From assembly GCA_041658785.1 (NCBI GenBank), contig JBAZZL010000021.1, positions 1 through 18,624 of the forward strand: a stretch of 18,624 nucleotides of DNA, read 5' to 3'. Shown here piece after piece: positions 1 to 7,910 of this stretch. This stretch comes from JAHJGG01 sp041658785 (lineage in GTDB: Bacteria; Patescibacteriota; Patescibacteriia; Magasanikbacterales; UBA922). The notes beneath the pieces are model-generated. The model searched no databases. It had not been told where the DNA came from and saw nothing but the letters and a program-made list of their open reading frames with translations. Numbering within the stretch: position 1 is the first letter of the stretch; every line of letters starts with the position of its first letter. The position numbers and the translations under genes are program-made.

Positions 1-2820
1 GCTGACTGTCGGCGTGCCATTAAAAGTTAAGTCTGGCGCGACAGGCACGGGATTGGTAACCTGAAGCGAGATGGCTCTGGTATTATTATTTTCGTTTCTT
101 TCAATGATGCTACCCAACGGGGTGCTCGCATCGGGCGGATCAATTATAAAACAAAAATAATAATTATTTGCGCTGACGTCGGAAGGAATGGTCACGTTCT
201 TGGAAACAGATCTTGACTGATTGACGGACAAAGTGCCTACTAAGCTAGCATCCAAAAACCTATCATTAATCGAGCTACAAGCGCTATCGGTGGAAAGATA
301 ATAACCCAGCCAACTCTCGATGGCATTGCCAATGCCGATATTTTTAACAGTACTGGTAACGGCCACAGAACTGCCGCGCTGGACCGAGGTAGGATAAATA
401 CTGCTAGACTCCACTGTTAGATCCGGCAGCGATCTAAAAATAATTTCTAAATAAGGTCCATTTACACTGTGGCCACCGCTCTGTTCAACGCTGGAGCTAC
501 CGCGAGCGTAATAATAAAATATCGCGTTTTCCCAACTGCTGGGCGGGGTGCTGCCAGACGGCCATGCCGGATCCTGTTCAACCATGACTCCGCGCACCAT
601 CGCTCCGTCAATCCACGCTTGCACTGTTGCTTGGACATTAATATCGTGATAACCGTTATTGGTTGTGCCCATGTATAATCTGGTTGAAGGATTTTCATTG
701 ACAACGCTATTTCTAAAATCGCTGTAATTATAGCTGGTAATGGATCCGGCTGACCAGTTCCAATTGATTCTCCTGGCCGCCACGTCCATATAACTTGATG
801 TGCCAGAACCGCGCGCCACGAATTTCATTTTTAAAATAGCCGAATCAAGAGTACGACCTTGAAAAAAGCTTTGAAAATTTGAATTAAAATAAATGACCGG
901 ATGCCTAGTGGCTGACCCGTCTCGGCCCATAAATAGATAAGCCGTATTATCAGTGGCCGTGCCAAAATCTGGCAGACCGCCATTGGTAGTTCTAAAATAA
1001 AAATCAGCTAAATCACAACTATCCCCCGCGCTCGGATCAAGCGTATTGCTGGCTGTATATTTGCACCAAGTTGGGTCTATCGTGATTGGATAGACGGTGT
1101 CTGCTGACAGCAGATAGGCAGTCGGAATTTCCACACCGACATAAATCGTATTATTTTTTTTATCAAACTTCAGCAAATGACGCGCCAGCTTTCCGTTCAT
1201 GTCCAAGTAATCCGCGCCTGATCCTTTGCCATCATGATACAAGCTCTGACCGACATAAAACCCGCCCTCTCCCGGTATCTCAATTTTCAAAACTCCATCA
1301 ATTACCTTGTCATTTTTTATCTCTTTCGTTTGACTATCAGAAATAACGTAATTATCCGTCCCCAAAATATATTTATCCCAAAAAACCACTGACTCGCTAT
1401 CTTCAGCGCCGACCGGTTTTTTCTTTATAATAATCGTCTTTTCCCGATATTGGGCGTCATCCACCAATTCTACATCAACATCAGAATAAGTTTCCAAAAA
1501 TGAACTTTTGGTTTGATATTGATTTTTTTTCTTGTTGAAACTTTTTGCGGCCGGAGCGGTGATTGCCCGCCGACTTCCCGTTACTTCCATCTCTCCCGTT
1601 TCAACTCTGATCCGGCTGTTTTTATTAAAATCAACCGAAAATTGATAACCGCCCCCTTTGGTGGCATTCAATTTAGAACCGGATTCTTCATCAAAAGTAT
1701 TCCATCCCGCGGGACGGATCTTCCACTCATTGGTTTGTTGATCCTTATACACTAAACGCGAATTGGCATAAATCCTCATCACTTTTCTTCCCTTGCCGAG
1801 ATCAGCAATGTCGGTAACAGCATCCACCACCTCAAACAACGACTCATCAATTTGATCAAGCTGCGCAGACTCGCTGGTAGCAGCGTCTGTTTGAAAGGCT
1901 GGATTGCTAATATTTTGACCCTGCCCAATCTTAAACGCCTCCTGAAATAACAAATCAAGCTGATTGCTTGGAAGACTGGTTGCTTGATTTTGATTCTGGC
2001 TATCAATCGCCTGATTACTCGGTAAATCTTCTGTTGACGATGCTCGTTGATCAATAATAACTTCAGCAACCGGCTGATTTATTGGCGCTTGATTTGGAGT
2101 TTCTGTATTTTTTGCCGCTGTGCCGGCCATTTTTTCAGCCAGCTGATCTATCAAAGCGTCATCGGCCTCGCCGGAAATGATCTTTTGGACCAAAGATTTA
2201 AACTCGGTATCGTTTTTTAGATAAAACAAAAATTGCCTAAACAGGTCTTTTTGGCTGTTTGAGACTGGCTCTGATGCGTTGGCGGGAAGAGCCAGCTGTT
2301 TTTTCGTGGTAGTAGCGTTCAACTGGTCTAAAGACGCGCTCTCCGGCGCGTTAACGGCCGAATCCACACCTGAATTTGCGTCAATTGTTTTAATTTCTAT
2401 TGGCGCTGTAGTCGTCGGCAAACTGATTGTCGCGCCAATTGGCATTGTTGGGGCGTTGATGTTTGCCTTTATGGTAAGATTACAGCTTGCGCCCTCCTCG
2501 CATACCAGGCTGTCTGCCTGCTCTCCCGGCAAGGTTAGGCTAGTGTTTGGCGGCAAATCAGCGCTGGTTGCGCTATTCCCGGAATTATTGAGCAAAGTGA
2601 TTGGCTGGCTCTGCCCCGAGTTAGTCGGCGTCAGGGTGATTGACTGGACCGGAATATCGTTAGAACTGCCGCTATTCAAAGTAAAGGTGTTGACATTTAC
2701 CTCTGGCGCGCCAATAGATAAAACCGGCAAAATTGGAAAAAAACCGAAGTACAGGGCGAAAAAATAGACCACTATTTTTTGACCTCTCTTGCCCGATAAA
2801 TTTGATAAAGCTCTTTTCAT
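1..2820 (-). CDS. Giant secreted protein, N-terminal 940 residues (CARDB, DNRLRE-like); paralogue of the RHS N-terminal half; 3' end outside window
   Basis: The frame is open from ATG at 2820 to the left edge (940 codons, no stop), so the gene is partial. Residues 1-36 form a signal peptide (MKRALSN, then the hydrophobic stretch VVYFFALYFGFFPILPVL). Residues 37-330 are rich in Ser, Thr, Asn and Gln. Residues about 330-560 match a domain in the RHS protein at 10818-18161: both have LGKGR, a WN-F segment, YSDVDVE/YPGIDVE and YPITIDP/YPVTIDP. Residues about 580-795 resemble a DNRLRE-like beta domain, and about 799-920 a CARDB adhesion domain (DLTVESSSIYP). A second CARDB begins at the edge. The start is fixed by an in-frame stop inside the hairpin just upstream and by the signal peptide. 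No Shine-Dalgarno site is visible. Whether YD repeats and a toxin tip follow cannot be seen. Role inferred: cell-surface or secreted adhesin or effector-delivery protein. Confidence 0.88.
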   Translation of the reverse strand, partial: MKRALSNLSGKRGQKIVVYFFALYFGFFPILPVLSIGAPEVNVNTFTLNSGSSNDIPVQSITLTPTNSGQSQPITLLNNSGNSATSADLPPNTSLTLPGEQADSLVCEEGASCNLTIKANINAPTMPIGATISLPTTTAPIEIKTIDANSGVDSAVNAPESASLDQLNATTTKKQLALPANASEPVSNSQKDLFRQFLFYLKNDTEFKSLVQKIISGEADDALIDQLAEKMAGTAAKNTETPNQAPINQPVAEVIIDQRASSTEDLPSNQAIDSQNQNQATSLPSNQLDLLFQEAFKIGQGQNISNPAFQTDAATSESAQLDQIDESLFEVVDAVTDIADLGKGRKVMRIYANSRLVYKDQQTNEWKIRPAGWNTFDEESGSKLNATKGGGYQFSVDFNKNSRIRVETGEMEVTGSRRAITAPAAKSFNKKKNQYQTKSSFLETYSDVDVELVDDAQYREKTIIIKKKPVGAEDSESVVFWDKYILGTDNYVISDSQTKEIKNDKVIDGVLKIEIPGEGGFYVGQSLYHDGKGSGADYLDMNGKLARHLLKFDKKNNTIYVGVEIPTAYLLSADTVYPITIDPTWCKYTASNTLDPSAGDSCDLADFYFRTTNGGLPDFGTATDNTAYLFMGRDGSATRHPVIYFNSNFQSFFQGRTLDSAILKMKFVARGSGTSSYMDVAARRINWNWSAGSITSYNYSDFRNSVVNENPSTRLYMGTTNNGYHDINVQATVQAWIDGAMVRGVMVEQDPAWPSGSTPPSSWENAIFYYYARGSSSVEQSGGHSVNGPYLEIIFRSLPDLTVESSSIYPTSVQRGSSVAVTSTVKNIGIGNAIESWLGYYLSTDSACSSINDRFLDASLVGTLSVNQSRSVSKNVTIPSDVSANNYYFCFIIDPPDASTPLGSIIERNENNNTRAISLQVTNPVPVAPDLTFNGTPTVS

Positions 2821-2833
2821 ATGAGGGATGATT

Positions 2834-2861
2834 AAAAAACAAAAAACCCGCCTAAAGCGGG
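2834..2861 (-). terminator. Intrinsic terminator-like hairpin between promoter region and start codon of the left giant gene
   Basis: On the minus strand CCCGC, a TTTAG loop and GCGGG are followed by TTTTTTG and six more T. The hairpin ends 14 bases before the ATG at 2820, so it lies inside the 5' leader of the gene and not behind another gene. This placement suggests attenuation. An equivalent hairpin precedes the RHS gene at 18168-18194. Confidence 0.65.
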
Positions 2862-2938
2862 ATTATTAAAAACATCTTAACAATGCCTCCGATAAACAGC
2901 CCTATTCCTTCGGCTGATCGTTTAAGGTGTTCGACCAT
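2852..2938 (-). CDS. Candidate 28-aa leader peptide ending inside the attenuator-like hairpin
   Basis: ATG at 2938 opens a 28-codon frame (MVEHLKRSAEG...KMFLIIPL) that stops with TAG in the loop of the terminator hairpin. The C-terminal half is hydrophobic. There is no clear ribosome binding site, and the length is too short for the frame to be convincing alone. In its favour, the RHS leader has an ATG GTC frame of 27 codons (18183-18266) starting in the same ATATGGTC box and also stopping with TAG inside its hairpin. The peptide sequences are not alike, so the conserved part may be nucleotide signal, not protein. Confidence 0.3.
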   Translation of the reverse strand: MVEHLKRSAEGIGLFIGGIVKMFLIIPL

Positions 2939-2968
2939 ATGCGTTGGAAAAGAATTAAAAGTACTACT

Positions 2969-3027
2969 ACTATACAATCATACATTGAAAAAAATAGCAA
3001 GAGGTAAAAATTAACATCTTATCCACA
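2969..3027 (-). promoter_or_regulatory. Promoter region of the left giant gene with a TGTGGATAA (DnaA-box-like) element
   Basis: Reading the minus strand: TGTGGATAA (3027-3019), 17 bases, CTTG (3001-2998), 14 bases, GTATGATT (2983-2976), then TATAGT (2974-2969). TTGCTA at 3000-2995 could be a -35 box, but the -10 choice is uncertain because TATAGT gives a 20-base spacer. The same elements with identical first two spacings precede the RHS gene (18303-18354), which supports a functional module over chance. Confidence 0.5.
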
Positions 3028-3245
3028 CCCTTCCCGCACCCCCAGCCATCTGAGACGGCGAAAGCGCGGAAGAACTGCGGAACTGGCGCGGGTTATCCCA
3101 ATCTAAATCTGCATTTTTAGCTAAATTTTTCTCTATTTCCGCTTAAATTTCACGGACGTTCGGGAGGACGGTGGAGCCGGGCGGAGCAATAAGAACTGGA
3201 ATTTATAACGGCATCACAGAGAAAATCTTCCAGCTGGCTGCTACC
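3028..3245. other. Intergenic stretch without a recognisable gene; fragments of GC-rich repeat and a possible coding remnant
   Basis: No convincing ORF is present. Positions 3085-3106 match 6291-6312 (19 of 22 bases, boundary of a GC-rich repeat), and 3160-3186 carries a GGTGGAGCCGG piece of the same repeat family. On the minus strand a frame from about 3140 to 3010 reads AEIEKNLAKNADLDWDNPRQF, has a stop just upstream and no start, and may be the end of a decayed gene. It lies downstream of the promoter at 3246-3274. Confidence 0.35.
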
Positions 3246-3274
3246 ATATTATCAAACTTTATAAAGTTAGTCAA
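3246..3274 (-). promoter_or_regulatory. Strong sigma70-like promoter with a palindrome filling the spacer
   Basis: On the minus strand TTGACT (3274-3269) and TAATAT (3251-3246) are separated by exactly 17 bases. The spacer contains the whole perfect 14-base palindrome AACTTTATAAAGTT (3255-3268). A repressor bound there would cover both promoter boxes. The first downstream gene is the giant secreted protein starting at 2820, about 430 bases away and with its own promoter, so the target of this promoter is unclear. Confidence 0.6.
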
Positions 3275-3300
3275 TAATCGACAAACTTTATAAAGTTAGT
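3253..3300. repeat. Two direct copies of a 19-bp sequence carrying the perfect palindrome AACTTTATAAAGTT (operator-like)
   Basis: Copies at 3253-3271 and 3282-3300 are identical over caaactttataaagttagt, 29 bases apart. Each contains a perfect 14-base palindrome (3255-3268 and 3284-3297). The downstream copy (in transcription order) lies between the -35 and -10 boxes of the minus-strand promoter and the other lies just upstream of the -35 box. This is the usual geometry of a dimeric repressor binding two sites. No regulator gene is next to it in this window. Confidence 0.65.
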
Positions 3301-3357
3301 TTTAGCTCGCTTGCTCTATGGCCCCGGATTCGCATAACAGGCAGTGCTGTACAGAAC

Positions 3358-6129
3358 TTATCCGGAAGAATCACTAATTTTTTTCTTTACAATCTCAAGG
3401 TTGCGCACCGCCGTTTCGCTACTAGGATCCATTTCAACAGCGCGTTCATACTGCTCTTTCGCCTCTGATATTCTACCTTGTTTGCTGTAAGCCAGCCCAA
3501 GATTATTATGGAGCGCCGAAGTTTCATTATATCCGAGCCCTTTTTTCAAAATCTGCTCTGCTTTTGTATAATATCCTTTTTTAATATAGCTGGCGCCAAG
3601 ATCCCGATACATCAGGCTGATCACGTCTTTATTGCCGTTGCGCATATCAATCAAATCAAATCCTTTTTCCAAAACAATTATCACTCTGTCATGGTCGCCC
3701 CTGTCAGAATAAAGCAAACCAAGTCTGGCTAAAGCGTATTCATTACCAGGAGACAATTCAAGAGATTGTTTATAATACCCTTCCGCTCTGGCATAATCAC
3801 CCTCTTCGTGATAGCTCTTACCTATCATAAAATAACTATTGCCGGATTTTGGATTATAGGATAAGGCAGTGAAAAACTCCTGGCGGGCTTGATCATATTC
3901 TTTGTTTTCATAATAGTTAACTCCCTGCTGATAATGGCTTTGGCTTCTCTGGCTAAGAGGGATATAATTTTCTTGCAAAATTTCTTGTTTAAGCCCGATT
4001 TCTTCCCCCCATTCAACTGTATAAAATACATGCTCTTTATTTATTTCATGAGATTCAACCAAAGCGCCGTTGCTTAACAGCCGGTAGTCGGTAAGAGACG
4101 CGACCTCGTGGTATTCCCCTCCATTCCAAAGACCGCGCTTTTTCATCTCGCGCATCTCTTGTATCTTTTCTTTACTTTCGTATGGAATAATATAATCAAA
4201 TTTCTTTTCAAATACTTTTTCATATTTCTCCTCCCCTGACCCCGGCAATTTTTTATACACCGCAAACAAGACGCCGCTCTCGTCGTTGCCCTCCGCCTTT
4301 TTTTCATCTGCGTAAAATTTTAATTTAAATTTATCAGCGCCCGATAGCGCTAAGATATAATCAGATCCGTCTTTCTTGACTAACACGCAATTCACGCCGC
4401 TGGAAGGAGATATTTTTTCAATCTGTTCTATATCGCAATATCCGACAGTGTCACCGCGTAAATCTGACACACTTAAATCGTAGCTGCTATTTTTTTCCAC
4501 CGCGGCTCTCAAAGCGTTTTTTACTTGCCTCGCATCAAATTCATAAACAATCCCGCGCGCGTGGTCTGCCGACAATTTATAACCCACCGCGTCTATTGCG
4601 CCTGGCAAATCATAGTTATAAACGTCTTCAAAAAGCTGGCGCAGATGTATTTTATTTTCTATTGTCAGCTTTTGAAAATTATCTTCTTGAAAAATCGGCC
4701 GCAGGGCTTCGGCCGCGTCAAAACCGAGCGCTCGCATATACTCCATATCTATACTTTTGTTGTCTTCCACAAAACGGCGCACATTTTCTCTAGCAATGAT
4801 GCCATGCACGTTCACGCCAGACACGACAGCCAGCACGCACAGTCCTGCCAGCATGCTGGCATGCAAAAACCGACGAAAACGCAAATTAACCAAAAGGGCA
4901 ACCGCCGCGAACAACAATATAATAAGTGAAAAATAGATAAACCATTCCACGTACAGGCGCAATACGGTGTAGCCATAGACCTCTTGGTAAACATTCATGC
5001 GCCTCAAAGCGGATATTCCAATTACCATCACTTGTCCGACCAATAAAACCTGAAAAGCAACCACCAATTTTGCCGCCTGGTGAAATACCGCCGAACGATA
5101 CACCGCGATTAGCATGATGGCCGCGAGCAATATCACCATTACCAGTTGAAAAAAGCCGCTGCGCGCGTACTCCGCGAATACCATATTATTGCTCATGACA
5201 AACTCTCTTTTGCCAAACAAATAGCTGAATTGGATAAAAACAAAAACAGCAAACAGCGCGTTTATCAGCCCCAAAATAATTGATACGACCAGATCGTCAA
5301 GTTTGGAAACTTTTTCTTTTTTCAGCCCCAAAACATGATCCCGACTCAAAAATGCATAATACAAAACAGCCAAACCAAGACCAAATATTAATACTCGCAA
5401 AAGAGAAACAAAATCTTCAACGGTAATTTCGATGTTTAGCAGTTTAAAAAAATTGATAACCCAGCTGGCAAATACCGCATCCGCGTGATAAAACAATAAA
5501 GTAAAAATAGATAGGATTGGAACCGAAAACAACAGAGCAAGCGCGATTTTCTTAATAACTTTCACGTGTGGCGGTGAAATTCGTGAAAGGTGAAAACTCT
5601 TGATATCTTTCAGCACAAATTTAATTTTTTCCACAACCAAAAATATATTCCTAACCAGCCGAATTTGCGTTAAAGAAAAACTGTATTTGTTTGGATTTTT
5701 CAACGACAGTAATAATGGATAAAAGATCAAGAGTAGATACACAAACCACGGCACCCAATATCTAACCAGCGCGTTTGAATATAAAAATACGCTAAGCCCC
5801 ATAAACAAGAGCGGCACAGTTAATACCAATGCCCAGCGGTTGCGGATTTGGCGGGTGATCTTGGCGACAGCGGTAAAAGACGCGATGTATATTATTACAA
5901 AAAGAAAAAACCCGATACCTTTTTCGCTGCCAAAAAATAAAATCTCGCCTAAAACAGCCAAATAAAAAGACAAAACAATATAAGCCGCCCTAACCTTTTT
6001 CTTCCGGCTGTACTCTTCGGTGAAGATGTCTGAACTGACCGGCTGCTTTTCTGCTTTCTGTTCCAAACTCCCGCTTGGGGTTTGTGATTGCGCTGCGGTG
6101 TCGAGTTGGGTTGAATTTTTGGTTGGCAT
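3358..6129 (-). CDS. Polytopic membrane protein (DUF4173/DUF4153-like) with C-terminal TPR repeats
   Basis: 923 residues. After a polar N-terminus (1-48), about eleven hydrophobic segments lie between residues 50 and 445. The stretch FAEYARSGFFQL near residue 315 is typical of DUF4173/DUF4153 membrane proteins. Residues about 450-720 form a soluble region without a recognised family. Residues about 725-920 hold five or so tetratricopeptide repeats (for example YDQARQEFFTALSYNP, YARAEGYYKQSLELSPGN and ISEAKEQYERAVEMDPSS), which normally mediate protein contacts. The enzymatic or transport role is unknown. An inferred role is an envelope scaffold or sensor. The start ATG at 6129 follows an AT-rich leader with no strong ribosome binding site. 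The gene stands alone, downstream of a GC-rich hairpin behind the exonuclease gene. Confidence 0.85.
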   Translation of the reverse strand: MPTKNSTQLDTAAQSQTPSGSLEQKAEKQPVSSDIFTEEYSRKKKVRAAYIVLSFYLAVLGEILFFGSEKGIGFFLFVIIYIASFTAVAKITRQIRNRWALVLTVPLLFMGLSVFLYSNALVRYWVPWFVYLLLIFYPLLLSLKNPNKYSFSLTQIRLVRNIFLVVEKIKFVLKDIKSFHLSRISPPHVKVIKKIALALLFSVPILSIFTLLFYHADAVFASWVINFFKLLNIEITVEDFVSLLRVLIFGLGLAVLYYAFLSRDHVLGLKKEKVSKLDDLVVSIILGLINALFAVFVFIQFSYLFGKREFVMSNNMVFAEYARSGFFQLVMVILLAAIMLIAVYRSAVFHQAAKLVVAFQVLLVGQVMVIGISALRRMNVYQEVYGYTVLRLYVEWFIYFSLIILLFAAVALLVNLRFRRFLHASMLAGLCVLAVVSGVNVHGIIARENVRRFVEDNKSIDMEYMRALGFDAAEALRPIFQEDNFQKLTIENKIHLRQLFEDVYNYDLPGAIDAVGYKLSADHARGIVYEFDARQVKNALRAAVEKNSSYDLSVSDLRGDTVGYCDIEQIEKISPSSGVNCVLVKKDGSDYILALSGADKFKLKFYADEKKAEGNDESGVLFAVYKKLPGSGEEKYEKVFEKKFDYIIPYESKEKIQEMREMKKRGLWNGGEYHEVASLTDYRLLSNGALVESHEINKEHVFYTVEWGEEIGLKQEILQENYIPLSQRSQSHYQQGVNYYENKEYDQARQEFFTALSYNPKSGNSYFMIGKSYHEEGDYARAEGYYKQSLELSPGNEYALARLGLLYSDRGDHDRVIIVLEKGFDLIDMRNGNKDVISLMYRDLGASYIKKGYYTKAEQILKKGLGYNETSALHNNLGLAYSKQGRISEAKEQYERAVEMDPSSETAVRNLEIVKKKISDSSG

Positions 6130-6243
6130 ATAATTTTTTCTTAATTCGTTATTTTTTTGTGAAGCTGTTTGATTTCTATTTTATTTATCATAATCTTTCG
6201 TTTTTATACGGAGAAATTAATTTATTACCTGCCTACAACTCGT
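6130..6243. other. AT-rich leader of the TPR membrane-protein gene
   Basis: 114 bases, strongly AT-rich. On the minus strand TATGAT at 6192-6187 could be a -10 box, but the matching -35 position (TTCTCC) is poor. Nothing else is evident. Confidence 0.3.
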
Positions 6244-6309
6244 TACCCCTCCGCTGGCTCCATAGTCCCCGACACAGGGGCTGTGGAGCCGGCGTGAGTT
6301 ATCCCAATT
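6244..6309. repeat. GC-rich hairpin repeat of the GGCTCCA family at the 3' end of the exonuclease gene
   Basis: The arms ggctccatagtcccc (6255-6269) and aggggctgtggagcc (6275-6289) pair with few mismatches around a short loop. The hairpin is bracketed by ttacccctccgct on the left and ggcgtgagttatccc on the right. The right end overlaps the stop codon of the exonuclease gene (TAA of ATTGGGATAAC). No T tract follows, so it is not a standard intrinsic terminator. Close relatives are at 7835-7910 and 10200-10256. Confidence 0.6.
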
Positions 6310-6832
6310 TAATCTTCAGTCCAAAGTCTTTTCTCATCTTAAGAAGAGCTTCGGCATTGCCCATGGCATCATCCACTGGATTATGTGTATGTTCGGTGTC
6401 GCGCAGGTGTTTAAAATTTTGGAATGTGTCTTTAACTAATCCTTTATATAATGAACCAAGATTGACAGATGTGTGGCCAAATGGATTTTCACCAACAAAG
6501 TGATGCAGATACCACGCTATAAACATAAAATCAAAACCATTATTGTCAGAAATAAAAAGAGGGCGGACATCACTATGTTCTTTGATCCAATCCAAAAATT
6601 TCTGCATAACTTTTCCTGGTTCGTCAAATTCTAGTGTCTGCTCTCTCGTAAATCCAGCCAATTCTAAACCAACCTTGCCGTAGTTCTCGGAAATCGGCCG
6701 AAGCAAACCGTGGAATGTTTTATCAAGCTTATCATCAACCACAACCGCGCCAAACGCGAACATGGAATAATCCCCAGGGATTGGGCCGTCGGTTTCGGTG
6801 TCTACCATGATGTAGGTCATAGATTTTGCCAA
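6299..6832 (-). CDS. DnaQ-like 3'-5' exonuclease, DEDDh type
   Basis: 177 residues, a compact exonuclease domain. Motif ExoI is VDTETDG (Asp11, Glu13). Motif ExoII includes SDNNGFDFMF with Asp101. Motif ExoIII is HNPVDDA, with His150 and Asp155 spaced as in the DEDDh group. These acidic residues bind two metal ions and remove nucleotides from 3' ends of DNA or RNA. The domain occurs alone with no polymerase fused, so proofreading, repair or oligoribonuclease-like RNA turnover are all possible. Met1 (6832) or Met5 (6820) could be the start. The gene follows the SPFH gene by 34 bases and is probably cotranscribed with it. The stop codon lies within the edge of a dispersed GC-rich repeat. Confidence 0.85.
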   Translation of the reverse strand: MAKSMTYIMVDTETDGPIPGDYSMFAFGAVVVDDKLDKTFHGLLRPISENYGKVGLELAGFTREQTLEFDEPGKVMQKFLDWIKEHSDVRPLFISDNNGFDFMFIAWYLHHFVGENPFGHTSVNLGSLYKGLVKDTFQNFKHLRDTEHTHNPVDDAMGNAEALLKMRKDFGLKIKLG

Positions 6833-6866
6833 TTTTTATAATATCTATATATGTTACTGCTTCATT

Positions 6867-7649
6867 TTATAATTTTACTAAATTATCATGCTCATCCCCG
6901 CTCAAACCGATCACAAATTTACCGCCTTTTTCGGCAATGACTGACATGGCCTTAATGCGGCGCAAGGTCAATAAAACCGGATGCTGTTCCAACAGTTTTG
7001 CTTCATCAATTTCATCCTGCAACTGAATTTTACGCTTTTCCATCTCGGTTTGCGCTTCCAATAATACCCGCTCTTTCGCGGATGCAATGCTAATCCGAGC
7101 CGCTTCCGCCTCTTTTCTGGCTTTGATAAGTATCGCTTCGGACTCGCGCTCAACTTCCAGCACGCGGTTCATAATTTCTCGCAGATTGCCGGGAAAAACC
7201 AGATCCTTTACATCAGCGCGGATAATTTCCACGCCATAACTAGCAGCGGAATTTTTTACGTCATCTCGCACGGCATCAGAAATCTCGTTGCGATCGCTCA
7301 AAATATCATCAAGATTACGGTTAGCCAGAAAGCGACGCGCCGCCAATTGGACATCCTCATAGATGCGCTCCTCGTAGGAAACCACATTATGAACAGCGGC
7401 TTCGGGATTGATAATTTTGTAATACACCAGCAAACTAATACGAATTGCCACTTTATCCTTGGTCAAAATCTCCTGCCCTTTAATAATCAATGACCGCTCG
7501 CGCCTGTCAACAAGTTTTATTTCGCGTTCAACAATGTTAAAAAAAACTCTCCGGATAGTGTATTTGCCCGGCTGTAAAATTCGCTTAAACTCACCATCTT
7601 CATAGAGCAAACCCACAAAAGAATGCGGGATGATTTTTTTGTTTTCCAT
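6867..7649 (-). CDS. SPFH/Band-7 (stomatin-prohibitin family) protein
   Basis: 260 residues from the chosen start MENKKIIPHSFVGLLYEDG at 7649. The frame stays open to an ATG at 7748, but the extra 33 residues look non-coding and contain one arm of an inverted repeat. The SPFH domain covers about residues 8-175 (LQPGKYTI, VRDDVKNSAASYGVEIIRADVKDLVFPGNL). A charged coiled-coil with alternating Glu/Ala/Lys follows (VERESEAILIKARKEAEAARI, residues about 176-225), then a short C-terminal domain. Family members oligomerise at membranes and organise membrane microdomains or proteases. No N-terminal membrane segment is visible, unlike typical stomatins, so it may be peripheral or soluble. It likely forms an operon with the exonuclease gene. 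Confidence 0.82.
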   Translation of the reverse strand: MENKKIIPHSFVGLLYEDGEFKRILQPGKYTIRRVFFNIVEREIKLVDRRERSLIIKGQEILTKDKVAIRISLLVYYKIINPEAAVHNVVSYEERIYEDVQLAARRFLANRNLDDILSDRNEISDAVRDDVKNSAASYGVEIIRADVKDLVFPGNLREIMNRVLEVERESEAILIKARKEAEAARISIASAKERVLLEAQTEMEKRKIQLQDEIDEAKLLEQHPVLLTLRRIKAMSVIAEKGGKFVIGLSGDEHDNLVKL

Positions 7650-7664
7650 ATATTTACAACTATT

Positions 7665-7785
7665 AACTGTCGGGTACTGACTGCGCGCCAAGACGTGGGA
7701 CGAAAAATGCTGATGATCAAGCTTTGATCTAAATGAAAAGTTTGACAAACCTTTCCGCCACGGGTTTACAGAGTACCCGACAGTT
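7665..7785. repeat. 14-bp perfect inverted repeat flanking the region upstream of the SPFH gene
   Basis: aactgtcgggtact (7665-7678) and agtacccgacagtt (7772-7785) are perfect reverse complements with 93 bases between them. The interval contains gatcaa-gct-ttgatc, another small dyad. The left arm lies 16 bases upstream of the preferred SPFH start. It may be a regulatory structure or the ends of a small mobile or decayed element. Confidence 0.5.
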
Positions 7786-7834
7786 TTTAGTAAATTAGTA
7801 AAATTTTATTGGTAGAGCGCTAATGCGATTTTAC

Positions 7835-7910
7835 CCGTCGCCGGCCCCCGCTGGCTCCATCATCCCCCCGATACCCGCCGGCTCCATCGTCCCCGCAGGG
7901 CTATGGAGCC
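7835..7910. repeat. Tandem GC-rich GGCTCCA repeats
   Basis: Two partial copies in a row (ggctccatcatcccc near 7854 and ggctccatcgtcccc near 7880), closed by gggctatggagcc at 7898-7910, which pairs with the second copy to form a hairpin. The left border ttacccgtcgcc resembles the border of the 6244-6309 copy. It directly adjoins the 91-bp repeat at 7903-7993. Confidence 0.6.

Noticed and set aside
2279..2767. Plus-strand 162-codon frame
   Set aside because: It lies antisense within the continuous minus-strand giant secreted gene, which shows clear signal-peptide and domain similarity.
7650..7748. Upstream 33-codon extension of the SPFH protein from an ATG at 7748
   Set aside because: The extension does not resemble SPFH proteins and contains an inverted-repeat arm and an internal dyad; the Met at 7649 gives a normal domain start.
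7810..7840. ttggtagagcgctaatgcga resembles the D-arm of a tRNA
   Set aside because: No acceptor stem, anticodon arm or T-arm can be assembled around it; the following bases are the GC-rich repeat.
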